A stretch of 49,481 nucleotides of DNA from Bacteroidetes bacterium 46-16 (GCA_001897835.1 MKUN01000032.1:1-49481), one strand, 5' to 3'. Positions 1-7,350 are shown, counted from the stretch's first letter. Made by a program: numbers and translations. Notes: generated by a model not told the origin, from the sequence alone.

Positions 1-49
1 CTACAGCGATGATACCAATACGCAGACCATCAAATTATCTAAAAAGTAA
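1..49 (+). CDS. C-terminal tail of a truncated upstream gene, possibly a type IX secreted protein
   Basis: Only the last 15 codons are inside the window. Reading from base 2, the frame gives a tail ending in TQTIKLSKK and a TAA stop at 47-49. Ending on a short beta-strand-like stretch followed by lysines is what type IX secretion C-terminal sorting domains look like, and this genome does encode SprA. A strong hairpin terminator follows 18 bases later, which supports a real gene end here. The identity of the protein cannot be seen, so the sorting-domain reading is an inference from a very short tail. Confidence 0.4.
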   Translation, partial: YSDDTNTQTIKLSKK

Positions 50-66
50 GTTGTGTTCATAATAGC

Positions 67-97
67 AAAAACCCTCCGCTTTATGTGGAGGGTTTTT
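67..97 (+). terminator. Rho-independent terminator
   Basis: The arms AAAAACCCTCC (67-77) and GGAGGGTTTTT (87-97) pair around a 9-nt loop. The T run serves the + strand gene ending at 49, and the A run on the other side makes it usable from the minus strand as well. Confidence 0.85.
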
Positions 98-104
98 GTT
101 TTAA

Positions 105-154
105 TAAAATGCAAAAAATCGCCCGAAGGCGATTTAAAGCTGTGGAGAATAACG
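105..154. repeat. 50-bp perfect direct repeat, copy 1 (partner 476-525)
   Basis: Bases 105-154 and 476-525 are identical. The repeat covers the terminator hairpin and the 3' acceptor end of the tRNA-Ala gene. Similarity resumes in shorter blocks (173-188 with 531-546, and 207-234 with 553-580), so the unit that was duplicated is the tRNA gene plus its terminator. Confidence 0.9.
112..133 (-). terminator. UUCG-loop terminator, copy 1
   Basis: On the minus strand ATCGCC-TTCG-GGCGAT is followed by a T run. It lies just downstream of the broken tRNA copy and is the duplicate of the terminator at 483-504. Confidence 0.85.
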
Positions 155-172
155 TCCCGATTGATATCGGGA
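155..172. repeat. 18-nt palindrome in the T-arm of the tRNA relic
   Basis: Seven-base arms TCCCGAT and ATCGGGA flank a 4-nt centre. It replaces five bases (GACTC) of the intact tRNA copy. Confidence 0.8.
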
Positions 173-188
173 GAACCGATGACCTCTT

Positions 189-206
189 CCCCGAAAGCTT
201 TCGGGG
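189..206. repeat. 18-nt perfect palindrome in the anticodon arm of the tRNA relic
   Basis: CCCCGAAAG and CTTTCGGGG form a perfect 18-nt palindrome. It replaces six bases (GCATGC) that include the anticodon of the intact copy. Confidence 0.85.
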
Positions 207-218
207 CATGCAAGCGCT

Positions 219-470
219 CTAGCCGGCTGAGCTAACGAGCCATTCTATATATTTTCTGCTTTTTTTCTTTTTTATAGCGGCCTCGCGTTTTCTTGCTTCT
301 TCTCTTGTAGCATAAGTTTCAGAATAGACAACCTTCCAGTCATTCGTAACCGAAGTGAAGTCAGAGATACCACTATTATGTTGCGTTATCCTCATGTCTA
401 TATCGCTTGTATGCCCGGTATAGTAGCGGTCTAGTTTTTGGGAATAAATGATGTAAAGCGTAAAAATCAT
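219..470 (-). CDS. GIY-YIG endonuclease-domain protein (83 aa)
   Basis: The protein is a single GIY-YIG nuclease domain of the small UvrC/URI-like type. The first strand reads YIIYS and the second YYTGHT, followed by the helix with R-x5-H-N, and a Lys-rich tail around AIKKKKSRKYIEWL. The frame is open up to 599, but everything above 470 is translated tRNA sequence, so the ATG at 468-470 is the sensible start; it sits just after the terminator of the tRNA-Ala gene. The last residues (VSSAG and stop) are encoded by the 5' half of the broken tRNA copy, so the gene ends inside a tRNA relic. The family cuts DNA in repair, restriction or homing; a homing-like role at the tRNA gene is inferred from the arrangement, not shown. 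Confidence 0.85.
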   Translation of the reverse strand: MIFTLYIIYSQKLDRYYTGHTSDIDMRITQHNSGISDFTSVTNDWKVVYSETYATREEARKREAAIKKKKSRKYIEWLVSSAG

Positions 471-475
471 AATAC

Positions 476-513
476 TAAAATGCAAAAAATCGCCCGAAGG
501 CGATTTAAAGCTG

Positions 514-525
<12 letters not shown>
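476..525. repeat. 50-bp perfect direct repeat, copy 2 (partner 105-154)
   Basis: This is the partner of 105-154. It covers the terminator and the 3' acceptor end of the intact tRNA-Ala. The GIY-YIG gene lies between the two copies. Confidence 0.9.
483..504 (-). terminator. UUCG-loop terminator of tRNA-Ala
   Basis: On the minus strand ATCGCC-TTCG-GGCGAT-TTTTTT lies 10 nt past the mature 3' end of the tRNA gene. Confidence 0.9.
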
Positions 526-587
<62 letters not shown>

Positions 588-650
588 ATGGGGCAGCAAA
601 TATAATCCAATTCCGTAAAAAAATCCCTAACTTTAAGAAAATGCAATGAA

Positions 651-824
651 ATGAAGAAACGTGGAATATGGGACCAGGTATTGACTTATTTCTATCTCCG
701 TAAAAGGGATAAGGATGCGCCGCATAACACCAATATTTTCCTCATGCATGGTATGAACAGGATATCGCTCTTTGTATTTCTTATTGGTATCATTGTAATG
801 ATCATACGCTTATTGACCCATTAA
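651..824 (+). CDS. Small membrane protein, DUF6728-like (57 aa)
   Basis: The ATG at 651 opens a 57-residue frame ending at TAA 822-824. A charged N-terminal half (KKRGIWDQ, then YLRKRDKDAPHNTN) is followed by MHGMNRIS and one hydrophobic helix (about residues 38-55) with a short charged end. This order matches, from memory, a small conserved Bacteroidota family (DUF6728) of single-pass inner-membrane proteins of unknown function. The frame overlaps the 3' end of lpxB, transcribed towards it, by 15 bases. Family assignment is from recalled pattern and no function is proposed. Confidence 0.7.
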   Translation: MKKRGIWDQVLTYFYLRKRDKDAPHNTNIFLMHGMNRISLFVFLIGIIVMIIRLLTH

Positions 825-1913
825 GTTCATGATCGCATTTGCTGCCTCTGCTGATGCACTTTTACTGCCCAGTTTGTCCCATAGCATTGCATAGTCTTTT
901 TTCATTTGCTGCAGTTCGGGGCCTTCATGGAGTATTTTATCCAGTTCTGCTTCCAGGTTTTTTTCATCAAGCTCGTTTTGTATCAGTTCTGTCACTACAG
1001 GCTTATCCATGATCAGGTTTACCAGCGATATATATTTTACCTTAACGATCTTTTTTGCTATCCAGAACGATATAGGTTCTGCCCGGTAGCATACTACCTG
1101 CGGCACACCGAACAGTGCTGTTTCCAGGGTTGCGGTTCCACTGGTGACCAGCGCAGCTTTCGCTTGTTTCAGCACGTTATAGGTCTGGTCTTTTACCAGC
1201 AATACATCTTTATCGCCAATAATGCCGGTATATAGTTCATCGGGTAGCGAGGGTGCTTTGGCTATAACGAACCGGTATTGTGGATAGTCCTTTACCAGTG
1301 CCATCATTACCGGCAGTTTGGTCACTATCTCTTGTTTGCGGCTGCCGGGCAGCACAGCTATGATCGGTTTGTCGCGGCTTAACGGCTGTGCAGGTTTTGT
1401 TTTTTCTGCTTCTATTACCTCTATTAAAGGATGGCCCACATACACTACCTCGTATTGCCAGTTCTTGCGATAAAAATCGGCCTCGAATGGCAGTATTACC
1501 ATCATCAGGTCCACATCACGCTTTATCTTTTTCACACGGTTCTCCTTCCAGGCCCATACAGTGGGTGATATATAATAAATGGTCCTGAAGCCTTGCTTTT
1601 TGGCCCATTCGGCAATACGCATATTAAAGCCCGGGTAGTCTATGAAGATGATCGCATCCGGTTTATATTCCAGTATGTCTTTTTTGCAGAAAGCGATGTT
1701 GTTAAGTATCGTGCCCAGGTGCTTCAGCACTTCAGTAAAGCCCATAAAAGCAAGGTCACGGTAGTGCTTTACTACTGTGGCCCCCGCGGCTTGCATCTTA
1801 TCACCGCCCCAGCAACGTATCTCGGCATCTGTATCACGTTCACGTAAGGCCTTTATAAGATTACTGCCATGCAGATCGCCGCTGGCCTCGCCCGCTATAA
1901 TGTAATAGCGCAT
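810..1913 (-). CDS. lpxB: Lipid-A-disaccharide synthase LpxB (367 aa)
   Basis: LpxB joins UDP-2,3-diacylglucosamine and lipid X to make the beta-1,6-linked disaccharide of lipid A, at the inner face of the cytoplasmic membrane. The N-terminus IIAGEASGDLHG is the family signature. IDYPGFNMR (about residue 91) and YYISPTVWAWKENR (about 112-125) are the conserved acceptor-side motifs, and LPGSRKQE (about 189) is the GT19 UDP-sugar segment. Length is normal for the family. It starts 3 bases after the stop of the small membrane protein gene upstream, so the two form an operon. Its 3' end overlaps the small + strand gene at 651-824. Confidence 0.97.
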   Translation of the reverse strand: MRYYIIAGEASGDLHGSNLIKALRERDTDAEIRCWGGDKMQAAGATVVKHYRDLAFMGFTEVLKHLGTILNNIAFCKKDILEYKPDAIIFIDYPGFNMRIAEWAKKQGFRTIYYISPTVWAWKENRVKKIKRDVDLMMVILPFEADFYRKNWQYEVVYVGHPLIEVIEAEKTKPAQPLSRDKPIIAVLPGSRKQEIVTKLPVMMALVKDYPQYRFVIAKAPSLPDELYTGIIGDKDVLLVKDQTYNVLKQAKAALVTSGTATLETALFGVPQVVCYRAEPISFWIAKKIVKVKYISLVNLIMDKPVVTELIQNELDEKNLEAELDKILHEGPELQQMKKDYAMLWDKLGSKSASAEAANAIMNLMGQ

Positions 1914-1916
1914 AGG

Positions 1917-2207
1917 CTACCATACGTATTTGATTAATATGATGAAGACAGCATAAAGCATAGTGGCCACTAAGATGCCGCGGGCAACATAATCGAGCCG
2001 TTTACGGGTGCATAAACTGAAAGGGAGCAGATTTAACAATAAAGAGAGGCTCAGCACCTTGGATGCCAGGTCGTGATTGTTGACGAGACCGCGCACAAAT
2101 GCATTGAAAGGTGTTCCATGGCCCCATATGAAATACATGATCACAAATCCTATAACGGGGGTCACCAAACCGATCAACAGGCCAAATATTGGAACATTAC
2201 GCTTCAT
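1917..2207 (-). CDS. Small inner-membrane protein upstream of lpxB (96 aa)
   Basis: I do not recognise a named family. The protein is almost entirely hydrophobic, with three likely membrane helices (about residues 5-28, 47-63 and 73-94) and two short polar links containing FNAFVRGLVNNHD and CTRKRLDY. It is read from an ATG at 2205-2207 and ends 3 bases before lpxB, so the genes are almost surely co-transcribed, which would place it with lipid A synthesis or the envelope. That link rests on position only. The region to the left of its start carries the divergent promoter of the ComA-aroE operon. Confidence 0.75.
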   Translation of the reverse strand: MKRNVPIFGLLIGLVTPVIGFVIMYFIWGHGTPFNAFVRGLVNNHDLASKVLSLSLLLNLLPFSLCTRKRLDYVARGILVATMLYAVFIILIKYVW

Positions 2208-2251
2208 AACACGAAAAATATAGTGCTAATATACAAAGTGTAGGAACATTT

Positions 2252-2281
2252 TTGTGCATCTTGGCCGAAACACTACCTTTG
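2252..2281 (+). promoter_or_regulatory. Bacteroidota-type promoter of the comA-aroE operon
   Basis: TTG at 2252-2254, a spacer of exactly 19 nt, then TACCTTTG at 2274-2281 match the -33/-7 consensus TTG-N19-TAnnTTTG of the Bacteroidota primary sigma factor. Transcription would begin near 2287, downstream of the GTG at 2254 and upstream of the ATG at 2305, so it also decides the start codon of the gene. Confidence 0.85.
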
Positions 2282-2304
2282 TTTTCGTTAAAGATAATAT
2301 CCGT

Positions 2305-3096
2305 ATGAATTTCCCATTGAGTCAGCTGCCTCTGCGCACCGCCAAGCCCCGCAGTTTTGGTATTACCATGGTCATGGATAAAGGCATGGGTTTAGAAGGA
2401 ACAAAGGATTTTCTCTCTGTGGCAGCACCTTATGTCGATGTAGTGAAACTGGGCTTCGGCACAGCCTTCGTTACGGACCACCTGCGCGAAAAGATAGATA
2501 TATACAACAGCTATGATATCCCCGTGTATTTCGGAGGTACTTTGTTCGAGGCTTTCCTCATTCGTAACCAGTTCGAGGATTATATTAATGTGATCAAAGA
2601 ATATGGCCTTAAATATGTTGAGGTTTCCGATGGCTCTATAACCATACCGCATGCTGAAAAATGCGGCTATGTTGAAAAACTGGCCAAACACGCTACGGTT
2701 TTATCTGAAGTTGGTTCTAAAGATGCTACGCACATCATGCCGCCATATAAATGGATAGAGCTGATGCATGCAGAGCTGGAGGCCGGCGCCACTTATGTAA
2801 TAGCTGAGGCGCGGGAGGCGGGTAATGTAGGTATTTATCGGGGCACCGGTGAGGTGCGCGAAGGCCTTGTTCAGGAAATACTCACACGCATACCATCTGA
2901 GAAAATAATATGGGAAGCCCCGCAAAAAGCACAGCAGGTTTACTTCCTGGAGCTACTGGGCGCTAATGTTAATCTTGGCAACCTGGCACCTGCCGAGGTC
3001 ATTCCCCTTGAGGCAACGCGCGTAGGCTTGCGTGGCGATACCTTCCATCTTTTCCTGGATAAATTCGAAAAAGTAAACTCAAACGGTATCGAATAA
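2305..3096 (+). CDS. comA: Phosphosulfolactate synthase (ComA family, 263 aa)
   Basis: ComA adds sulfite to phosphoenolpyruvate to give (2R)-phospho-3-sulfolactate, the first step of coenzyme M synthesis in methanogens. This TIM-barrel family also occurs in bacteria that make no coenzyme M. Family-like segments are VMDKGMGLEGTKDFL near the start, DVVKLGFGTAF, YVEVSDGSITIP, VLSEVGSKD, VIAEAREAGNVGIY and a late LGNLAPAEVIPLEATR. The frame is open from a GTG at 2254, but a consensus promoter lies over that stretch, so the ATG at 2305 is preferred. Its stop overlaps the aroE start by one base (TAATG), which implies coupled translation. The product could feed sulfonate metabolism; this is inference. 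Confidence 0.88.
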   Translation: MNFPLSQLPLRTAKPRSFGITMVMDKGMGLEGTKDFLSVAAPYVDVVKLGFGTAFVTDHLREKIDIYNSYDIPVYFGGTLFEAFLIRNQFEDYINVIKEYGLKYVEVSDGSITIPHAEKCGYVEKLAKHATVLSEVGSKDATHIMPPYKWIELMHAELEAGATYVIAEAREAGNVGIYRGTGEVREGLVQEILTRIPSEKIIWEAPQKAQQVYFLELLGANVNLGNLAPAEVIPLEATRVGLRGDTFHLFLDKFEKVNSNGIE

Positions 3097-3824
3097 TGCC
3101 TGACGCTTACGGTTTGATCGGGTATCCGCTGGGGCACTCTTTTTCGCCAGCCTATTTTGCGAAAAAGTTTACTGACCAAATCATCGATGCCGTATATGAC
3201 GCATACCCGCTGGAGGACATAAGCAGTCTCCCATCTCTTATTGCAGCACATGATTTCCGGGGGCTTAATGTTACCATTCCTCATAAGGAAACAATAATAC
3301 CCTATCTCGATGTCCTCGATGAGCTGGCGCAAAAAGTAGGTGCGGTTAATACTGTTTCATTCAAGGGTGGGGTGAAGAAAGGTTATAACACAGATGTTAT
3401 TGGCTTTGAGCAAAGCATTCGTCCTTTGCTGAGGCCACATCATAAGCAAGCTTTGATATTGGGTACAGGTGGTGCCTCAAAAGCAGTAGCCTATGTACTG
3501 GAAAGACTGGGCATACCCTATACCAAAGTATCAAGGACCAAGGGCGATAACGTCTTGTCATACGCTGAGCTCGATGATGAAATGATCGCCCACAATACAC
3601 TCATTGTCAATTGCACTCCATTGGGTAAATATCCCGCTATCGATACAGCTCCCGAAATACCTTATAAAAGCCTCGGCAGGCAACACCTGTTGTACGATCT
3701 TATATACAGGCCTGCGGAAACAATGTTTTTAATGCTGGGCAAGCAACGGGGAGCTGCTGCAAAAAATGGTCTCGAAATGCTTCACCTGCAAGCCGATGCT
3801 GCCTGGGATATCTGGAATGGTTAG
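3096..3824 (+). CDS. aroE: Shikimate dehydrogenase AroE (242 aa)
   Basis: AroE reduces 3-dehydroshikimate to shikimate with NADPH in the aromatic amino acid pathway. Shikimate-site motifs are GHSFSPAYF (about 13), NVTIPHKETI (about 56, with the catalytic Lys) and YNTDVIGF (about 95, with the partner Asp). The nucleotide-binding turn is LGTGGASKAV (about 120), and NCTPLGKYP and KNGLEMLHLQA are typical late motifs. At 242 residues it is a little shorter than the usual 270. It overlaps the ComA gene by one base and converges on the methyltransferase gene with a 4-base overlap. A DAHP synthase-chorismate mutase of the same pathway lies 0.8 kb downstream on the other strand. Confidence 0.95.
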   Translation: MPDAYGLIGYPLGHSFSPAYFAKKFTDQIIDAVYDAYPLEDISSLPSLIAAHDFRGLNVTIPHKETIIPYLDVLDELAQKVGAVNTVSFKGGVKKGYNTDVIGFEQSIRPLLRPHHKQALILGTGGASKAVAYVLERLGIPYTKVSRTKGDNVLSYAELDDEMIAHNTLIVNCTPLGKYPAIDTAPEIPYKSLGRQHLLYDLIYRPAETMFLMLGKQRGAAAKNGLEMLHLQADAAWDIWNG

Positions 3825-4618
3825 TTTTTACCTACCGTATAATAGACGCATGTGGTCAGGAAATCCCTGATATATGGCAAGTGTGTGATGATGCCTAATT
3901 GCTTCCTTGGCTTTAGTCCGAACTTAAAACGGTAAATAGGGTTGATCAGGTAATGTTGTTTGTGCAATACTTTCAGCCCGCTCTTTTTCAATATCCGCTC
4001 AAAACGCTCAATGCTGATGCGGGTATCATATATTTCCAGTAAGGTCTTTAGGGTAAGATCATTTTCGCCCATCATCTTCAAAAAACCTTTGTACACAGGG
4101 CGTGGCAGCAAATGATAATAAGGCAGCATACTGGTGAATTTCTTAAGGCATAATTGCTGGTGCCCGCCAAAAGGCATGTACCATGGCGGGAAGCCAAAAA
4201 ACACCTGGCCGCCTTCTTTTAAAAAATTCTTGAGGTAGGGTATGAATTTTTCCTGCTCCGGCACATGCTCTATAGTATCTTTTAAAATGATAATGTCGAA
4301 GAAACCCTTGTATTGAGCTAAGAAATCATCATCATATATGTTCTTGAACAGGAAGCTCATTTTGCCTTCGGCGATCTCTTTTTCAAGCAGCTTATGGGCA
4401 ATATCTATACGTATCTTATCAAGATCCACCCCTACACAATAGCATCCTCTTTCAGCAAGTGGTGTCAGTACACCACCTTCACCGCAGCCTATCTCCAATA
4501 CATTGGTTCCCGGGCCTATGCTATGGGTCGCCTCAATAAAAGGTATTACATAAGACCTTGAATTGTCAACCTGTTGTTCGTAGCGTATTTTTTCGTCTTT
4601 ATGTTGCTTTAGCGCCAA
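3821..4618 (-). CDS. Class I SAM-dependent methyltransferase (265 aa)
   Basis: The Rossmann-fold methyltransferase core runs from about residue 35 to 150. Motif I is NVLEIGCGEGG, an acidic residue ends strand 2 (CVGVDLD), and the motif IV/post region reads DIIILKDTIEHVPE with a later FLKEGGQVFFGFPP. The order is typical of methyltransferases that act on small molecules, lipids or quinones. The C-terminal 110 residues (Tyr- and Phe-rich, with PYYHLLPRPVY) are a family-specific cap, and the substrate cannot be read from it. It lies 29 bases downstream of the DAHP synthase gene on the same strand, so it may be in that transcript. The 3' end overlaps aroE. Confidence 0.85.
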   Translation of the reverse strand: MALKQHKDEKIRYEQQVDNSRSYVIPFIEATHSIGPGTNVLEIGCGEGGVLTPLAERGCYCVGVDLDKIRIDIAHKLLEKEIAEGKMSFLFKNIYDDDFLAQYKGFFDIIILKDTIEHVPEQEKFIPYLKNFLKEGGQVFFGFPPWYMPFGGHQQLCLKKFTSMLPYYHLLPRPVYKGFLKMMGENDLTLKTLLEIYDTRISIERFERILKKSGLKVLHKQHYLINPIYRFKFGLKPRKQLGIITHLPYIRDFLTTCVYYTVGKN

Positions 4619-4647
4619 TGTGTTTGTTTCCTTTAGGGCGGGTAAAG

Positions 4648-5730
4648 TTACTTTTTTACTTCTTTTCTTGTATCCCGTAATATTTCCACCTGTTTCCGGA
4701 TGCTTTCATCATGTATTTTCTCATAAAGTGAAAGGATAAATTCTTCCGAGAGCATTTTTACCCCGCCCTGCTTACTGCGTGTTTCCACGATCTCGCGCCA
4801 GCGGTCGGGCTGGTAGGCGGTCATATTGCAGGATTTTTTTACAAGGCCCATGCGTTCGCTCAGCTCCATCCGCCTTGCCAGCAGGTCTATCATTTCGGCA
4901 TCTATACCATCCATAAGTTGGCGCAGGTATTCCAGCTCGGTGGCCATGCTCATATCTTCGGTGTACTGCCTGCGTACAATGAGTTCCGACAGTAGTTCGC
5001 GCAGTGCATCCGGTGTCATTTGTTGGGCGGCATCGCTCAGGGCCTTGTCGGGGTGTGGGTGGCTTTCTATCATCAGGCCGTTGAAGCCCATGTCCATAGC
5101 CCTTTGCGCCACTTCGGCCACACGGTCGCGGTTGCCGCTTATATGGCTCGGGTCGCATATTATGAAGAGCTCTGGTTTACGTCTTTTCAATTCTATGGGT
5201 ATAGGCCAGTTTGGCTGGTTGCGGTATACCGATGCCGTATCGTAAGATGAAAACCCCCTGTGTATAGCGGCTATATCTGTAATGCCGCTGCGCTCCAGCC
5301 TTTCTATAGCCCCCTGCCAAAGTTCCACATCAGGGTTCACCGGGTTCTTCACCATTACAGGTATGGTCACACCTTTAAGGGCATCGGCTATGCGTTGCAC
5401 CTGGAAGGGGTTCACCGTTGTGCGCGCACCTATCCACAATACTTCTGTTCCATGCTGCAATGCCTGCTCTACATGTGCGGGCTCGGCTACTTCAACAGCC
5501 ACAGGAAGACGGTATGTATGTTTCACGTCCTGTAGCCAGCTTAATGCTTCAGTGCCCTTACCCTCGAACGATCCCGGCCTTGTACGGGGCTTCCACACCC
5601 CGGCGCGGAACAGTTTCACTTCCGGTATGCCGGCTATTGCTGCTGCTGTTTCCATCACCTGCTCCCTTGTTTCTGCACTGCAAGGCCCTGCTATCACGAA
5701 AGGCGCATCTCCTTTTTTGAAAAAAGACAT
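4648..5730 (-). CDS. Bifunctional DAHP synthase / chorismate mutase (360 aa)
   Basis: The N-terminal two thirds form a type I-beta DAHP synthase, which condenses PEP and erythrose 4-phosphate: VIAGPCSAE (metal Cys), FRAGVWKPRTRPGSFEG, then WIGARTT, VMVKNPVNP, IHRGFSSYD and CDPSHISGNRD. The C-terminal 90 residues (from about MATELEYLRQL) are an AroQ-type all-helical chorismate mutase with the R-x7-8-K pattern (RRMELSERMGLVKK). The fusion is usual in Bacteroidota and lets prephenate or related products control entry to the pathway. The frame is open to a TTG at 5751. The ATG at 5728-5730 is preferred because a TACCTTTG box covers the TTG and ends 6 nt before this ATG. Confidence 0.93.
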   Translation of the reverse strand: MSFFKKGDAPFVIAGPCSAETREQVMETAAAIAGIPEVKLFRAGVWKPRTRPGSFEGKGTEALSWLQDVKHTYRLPVAVEVAEPAHVEQALQHGTEVLWIGARTTVNPFQVQRIADALKGVTIPVMVKNPVNPDVELWQGAIERLERSGITDIAAIHRGFSSYDTASVYRNQPNWPIPIELKRRKPELFIICDPSHISGNRDRVAEVAQRAMDMGFNGLMIESHPHPDKALSDAAQQMTPDALRELLSELIVRRQYTEDMSMATELEYLRQLMDGIDAEMIDLLARRMELSERMGLVKKSCNMTAYQPDRWREIVETRSKQGGVKMLSEEFILSLYEKIHDESIRKQVEILRDTRKEVKK

Positions 5731-5736
5731 AGTATG

Positions 5737-5744
5737 CAAAGGTA
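5737..5744 (-). promoter_or_regulatory. -7 box of the DAHP synthase gene, 6 nt from its ATG
   Basis: TACCTTTG on the minus strand. There is no clear TTG 19 nt upstream. The short distance to the start codon would give a leaderless or nearly leaderless mRNA. Confidence 0.6.
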
Positions 5745-5839
5745 AAGCCAAAGCCTTAATAGGGGCTATTTATAATTGAAATATATGTATTGAAAATGCT
5801 GCTTTTAAAAAAATATTCCCCCTTTAGAGGGCAAGAGGG

Positions 5840-5847
5840 TATTTTTG
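5840..5847 (+). promoter_or_regulatory. -7 box of truB, 5 nt from its ATG
   Basis: TATTTTTG fits TAnnTTTG and ends 5 nt before the ATG at 5853. A -33 TTG is not visible. Confidence 0.5.
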
Positions 5848-5852
5848 CCGCC

Positions 5853-6557
5853 ATGAAGCATTTGCCCACCATACCCGAGCTTAAGGAAGGCGGAGTGATA
5901 CTCATCGACAAGCCCTATAAGTGGACCTCTTTCGATGCGGTGAACAAGATAAAAAGACTTACTAAAGCTAAGATCGGGCATTGTGGTACTCTGGATCCGC
6001 TGGCTACCGGACTGCTCATCTGCTGCACGGGCAAATTCACAAAAAAGATATCCGAATATCAACGCCTGCCGAAGGAATATACAGGCATTTTCCATCTTGG
6101 TGCGGTCACACCCACTTACGACCTGGAAAGCGAACCACAGGATTTTAAGCCGCTGGATGGTATTACGGAAGAAGCTATACGCGAAGCAGCAAAAAAATTC
6201 ACGGGCGATATCATGCAGGTGCCACCCATACACTCTGCTGTTAAAAAGGATGGCAAACGGGCATATGAGCTGGCCCGGAAAGGAAAAGATATTGTGCTCG
6301 AGGCACGCCCAGTTACGATAGGTGAATTTGAGATCACAGCTATAAAGCTCCCTGAAGTTCATTTCAGGGTGGCATGCAGCACAGGTACTTATATTCGCTC
6401 ACTGGCTAACGATATGGGTGAAGAATTGGGCTGCGGGGCATACCTGCAGGAGCTGCGCCGCAGCAAAATAGGCAACTTCAATGCTGATGATGGCCTTACT
6501 CCCGGTCAATGGCGCGACTATTGGTATCCCAAAACGGGCCAGGACAACGAAAAATAA
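5853..6557 (+). CDS. truB: tRNA pseudouridine(55) synthase TruB (234 aa)
   Basis: TruB converts U55 in the T-loop of tRNAs to pseudouridine. GVILIDKPYKWTSFD is the TruB N-terminal motif, GHCGTLDPLATG carries the catalytic Asp48, KEYTGIFHLG is motif-like, VPPIHSAVKKDGKRAYELAR is the KRAYxxAR region, and CSTGTYIRSLANDMG is the late conserved motif. Counting from the ATG at 5853 puts the catalytic Asp at 48, the same number as in E. coli TruB; together with the TATTTTTG box just upstream this argues against the ATG at 5790. comF begins 17 bases after the stop, so the two may share a transcript. Confidence 0.95.
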   Translation: MKHLPTIPELKEGGVILIDKPYKWTSFDAVNKIKRLTKAKIGHCGTLDPLATGLLICCTGKFTKKISEYQRLPKEYTGIFHLGAVTPTYDLESEPQDFKPLDGITEEAIREAAKKFTGDIMQVPPIHSAVKKDGKRAYELARKGKDIVLEARPVTIGEFEITAIKLPEVHFRVACSTGTYIRSLANDMGEELGCGAYLQELRRSKIGNFNADDGLTPGQWRDYWYPKTGQDNEK

Positions 6558-6574
6558 TTGTATTTTGTATCTCT

Positions 6575-7285
6575 ATGCCTGCGCTCAAAGTTATATCAGG
6601 TTCATGGAATGCCTTATTGCACTTATTCTTTCCCAGGCTCTGTGAAGGATGCCGTAAGCCGCTTATCGCATCAGAGCAGGTGCTCTGCTTATCTTGCCTT
6701 TTACAGTTGCCGAAAACAGAATACCACCATATCGCTGACAATGATACTGCGATGCGTTTTGCAGGGCGCGTACCCTTCATGCATGCCAGCTCGCTGGCTT
6801 ATTTCACCAACGAGGGCTTGCTGCAGCATTTGCTTCACCAGCTAAAGTATAAGGACAAAAAAGAGATAGGTACATGGCTGGGCAGGCAACTGGCCATAGA
6901 TTTGAAGATGACGGACTGGATAAAGAACATAGATGCCATCATACCTGTTCCCCTGCATTATAAAAAAGAAGCATCACGGGGCTATAATCAGAGCGATCTC
7001 ATCGGGCAGGGCATGAGCGATGTTTTGTCTGTGCCGTTATGGGGAAAAGCCCTTGCGCGGCGTCGCCATACGGAGAGCCAGACCAAAAAGAGCCGTGCTG
7101 AACGGGCCCTGAATATGCAGGATGCATTTGTGGTGAAAACACCCGCCCTGCTAAAGGATAAACATCTTTTACTGATAGATGATGTGCTGACCACGGGCGC
7201 TACACTTGAGTCCTGTACCCATGCCTTGCTCGAAGTTCCGGGCGTAAAGATCAGCATTGCTACTATAGGTATCGCAATGGATTAA
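6575..7285 (+). CDS. comF: ComF-like phosphoribosyltransferase-fold protein (236 aa)
   Basis: ComF-family proteins (ComFC/GntX/YhgH) take part in DNA uptake for transformation in several bacteria, and elsewhere have no settled role. An N-terminal zinc knuckle with two Cys pairs (CEGC and CLSC) precedes IIPVPLHYKKEASRGYNQS, which carries the family's PVP-L-x-R-G-x-NQ block, and the PRPP loop LLIDDVLTTGATLES lies near the end. The frame is open from 6509 inside truB, but the ATG at 6575 matches the family start. The gene is followed by a very strong two-way terminator. The neighbouring radA is also often linked to competence, but that is only proximity. Confidence 0.88.
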   Translation: MPALKVISGSWNALLHLFFPRLCEGCRKPLIASEQVLCLSCLLQLPKTEYHHIADNDTAMRFAGRVPFMHASSLAYFTNEGLLQHLLHQLKYKDKKEIGTWLGRQLAIDLKMTDWIKNIDAIIPVPLHYKKEASRGYNQSDLIGQGMSDVLSVPLWGKALARRRHTESQTKKSRAERALNMQDAFVVKTPALLKDKHLLLIDDVLTTGATLESCTHALLEVPGVKISIATIGIAMD

Positions 7286-7295
7286 GACCGGGCGT

Positions 7296-7336
7296 AAATT
7301 AGCAGGCCACATCTTTCGGATGTGGCCTGCTAATTT
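7296..7336. terminator. Bidirectional terminator, 18-bp perfect stem
   Basis: Left arm 7296-7313 and right arm 7319-7336 are perfectly complementary around the loop TTTCG, with AAATTA/TAATTT at the base. It lies between two convergent genes, comF and the M3 peptidase. Confidence 0.92.
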
Positions 7337-7350
7337 AATGAGCTATCATG

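Larger units (their letters stand above)
143..241 (-). pseudogene. Broken tRNA-Ala copy carrying two 18-nt palindromes
   Basis: This is a second copy of the tRNA gene at 514-587. The D-arm and 3' acceptor strand are still recognisable. The anticodon segment GCATGC is replaced by the perfect palindrome CCCCGAAAGCTTTCGGGG (189-206), and the T-loop segment by TCCCGATATCAATCGGGA (155-172, minus-strand reading). The 5' acceptor strand reads GGCTCGT and cannot pair with the 3' strand ATTCTCC. With no anticodon, no T-loop and no acceptor stem it cannot be a working tRNA. Its 5' half also encodes the last residues of the GIY-YIG protein. Confidence 0.8.

Noticed and set aside
2254-2304. GTG start for the ComA-like protein
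   Set aside because: A perfect TTG-N19-TAnnTTTG promoter covers this stretch, so it would not be in the mRNA.
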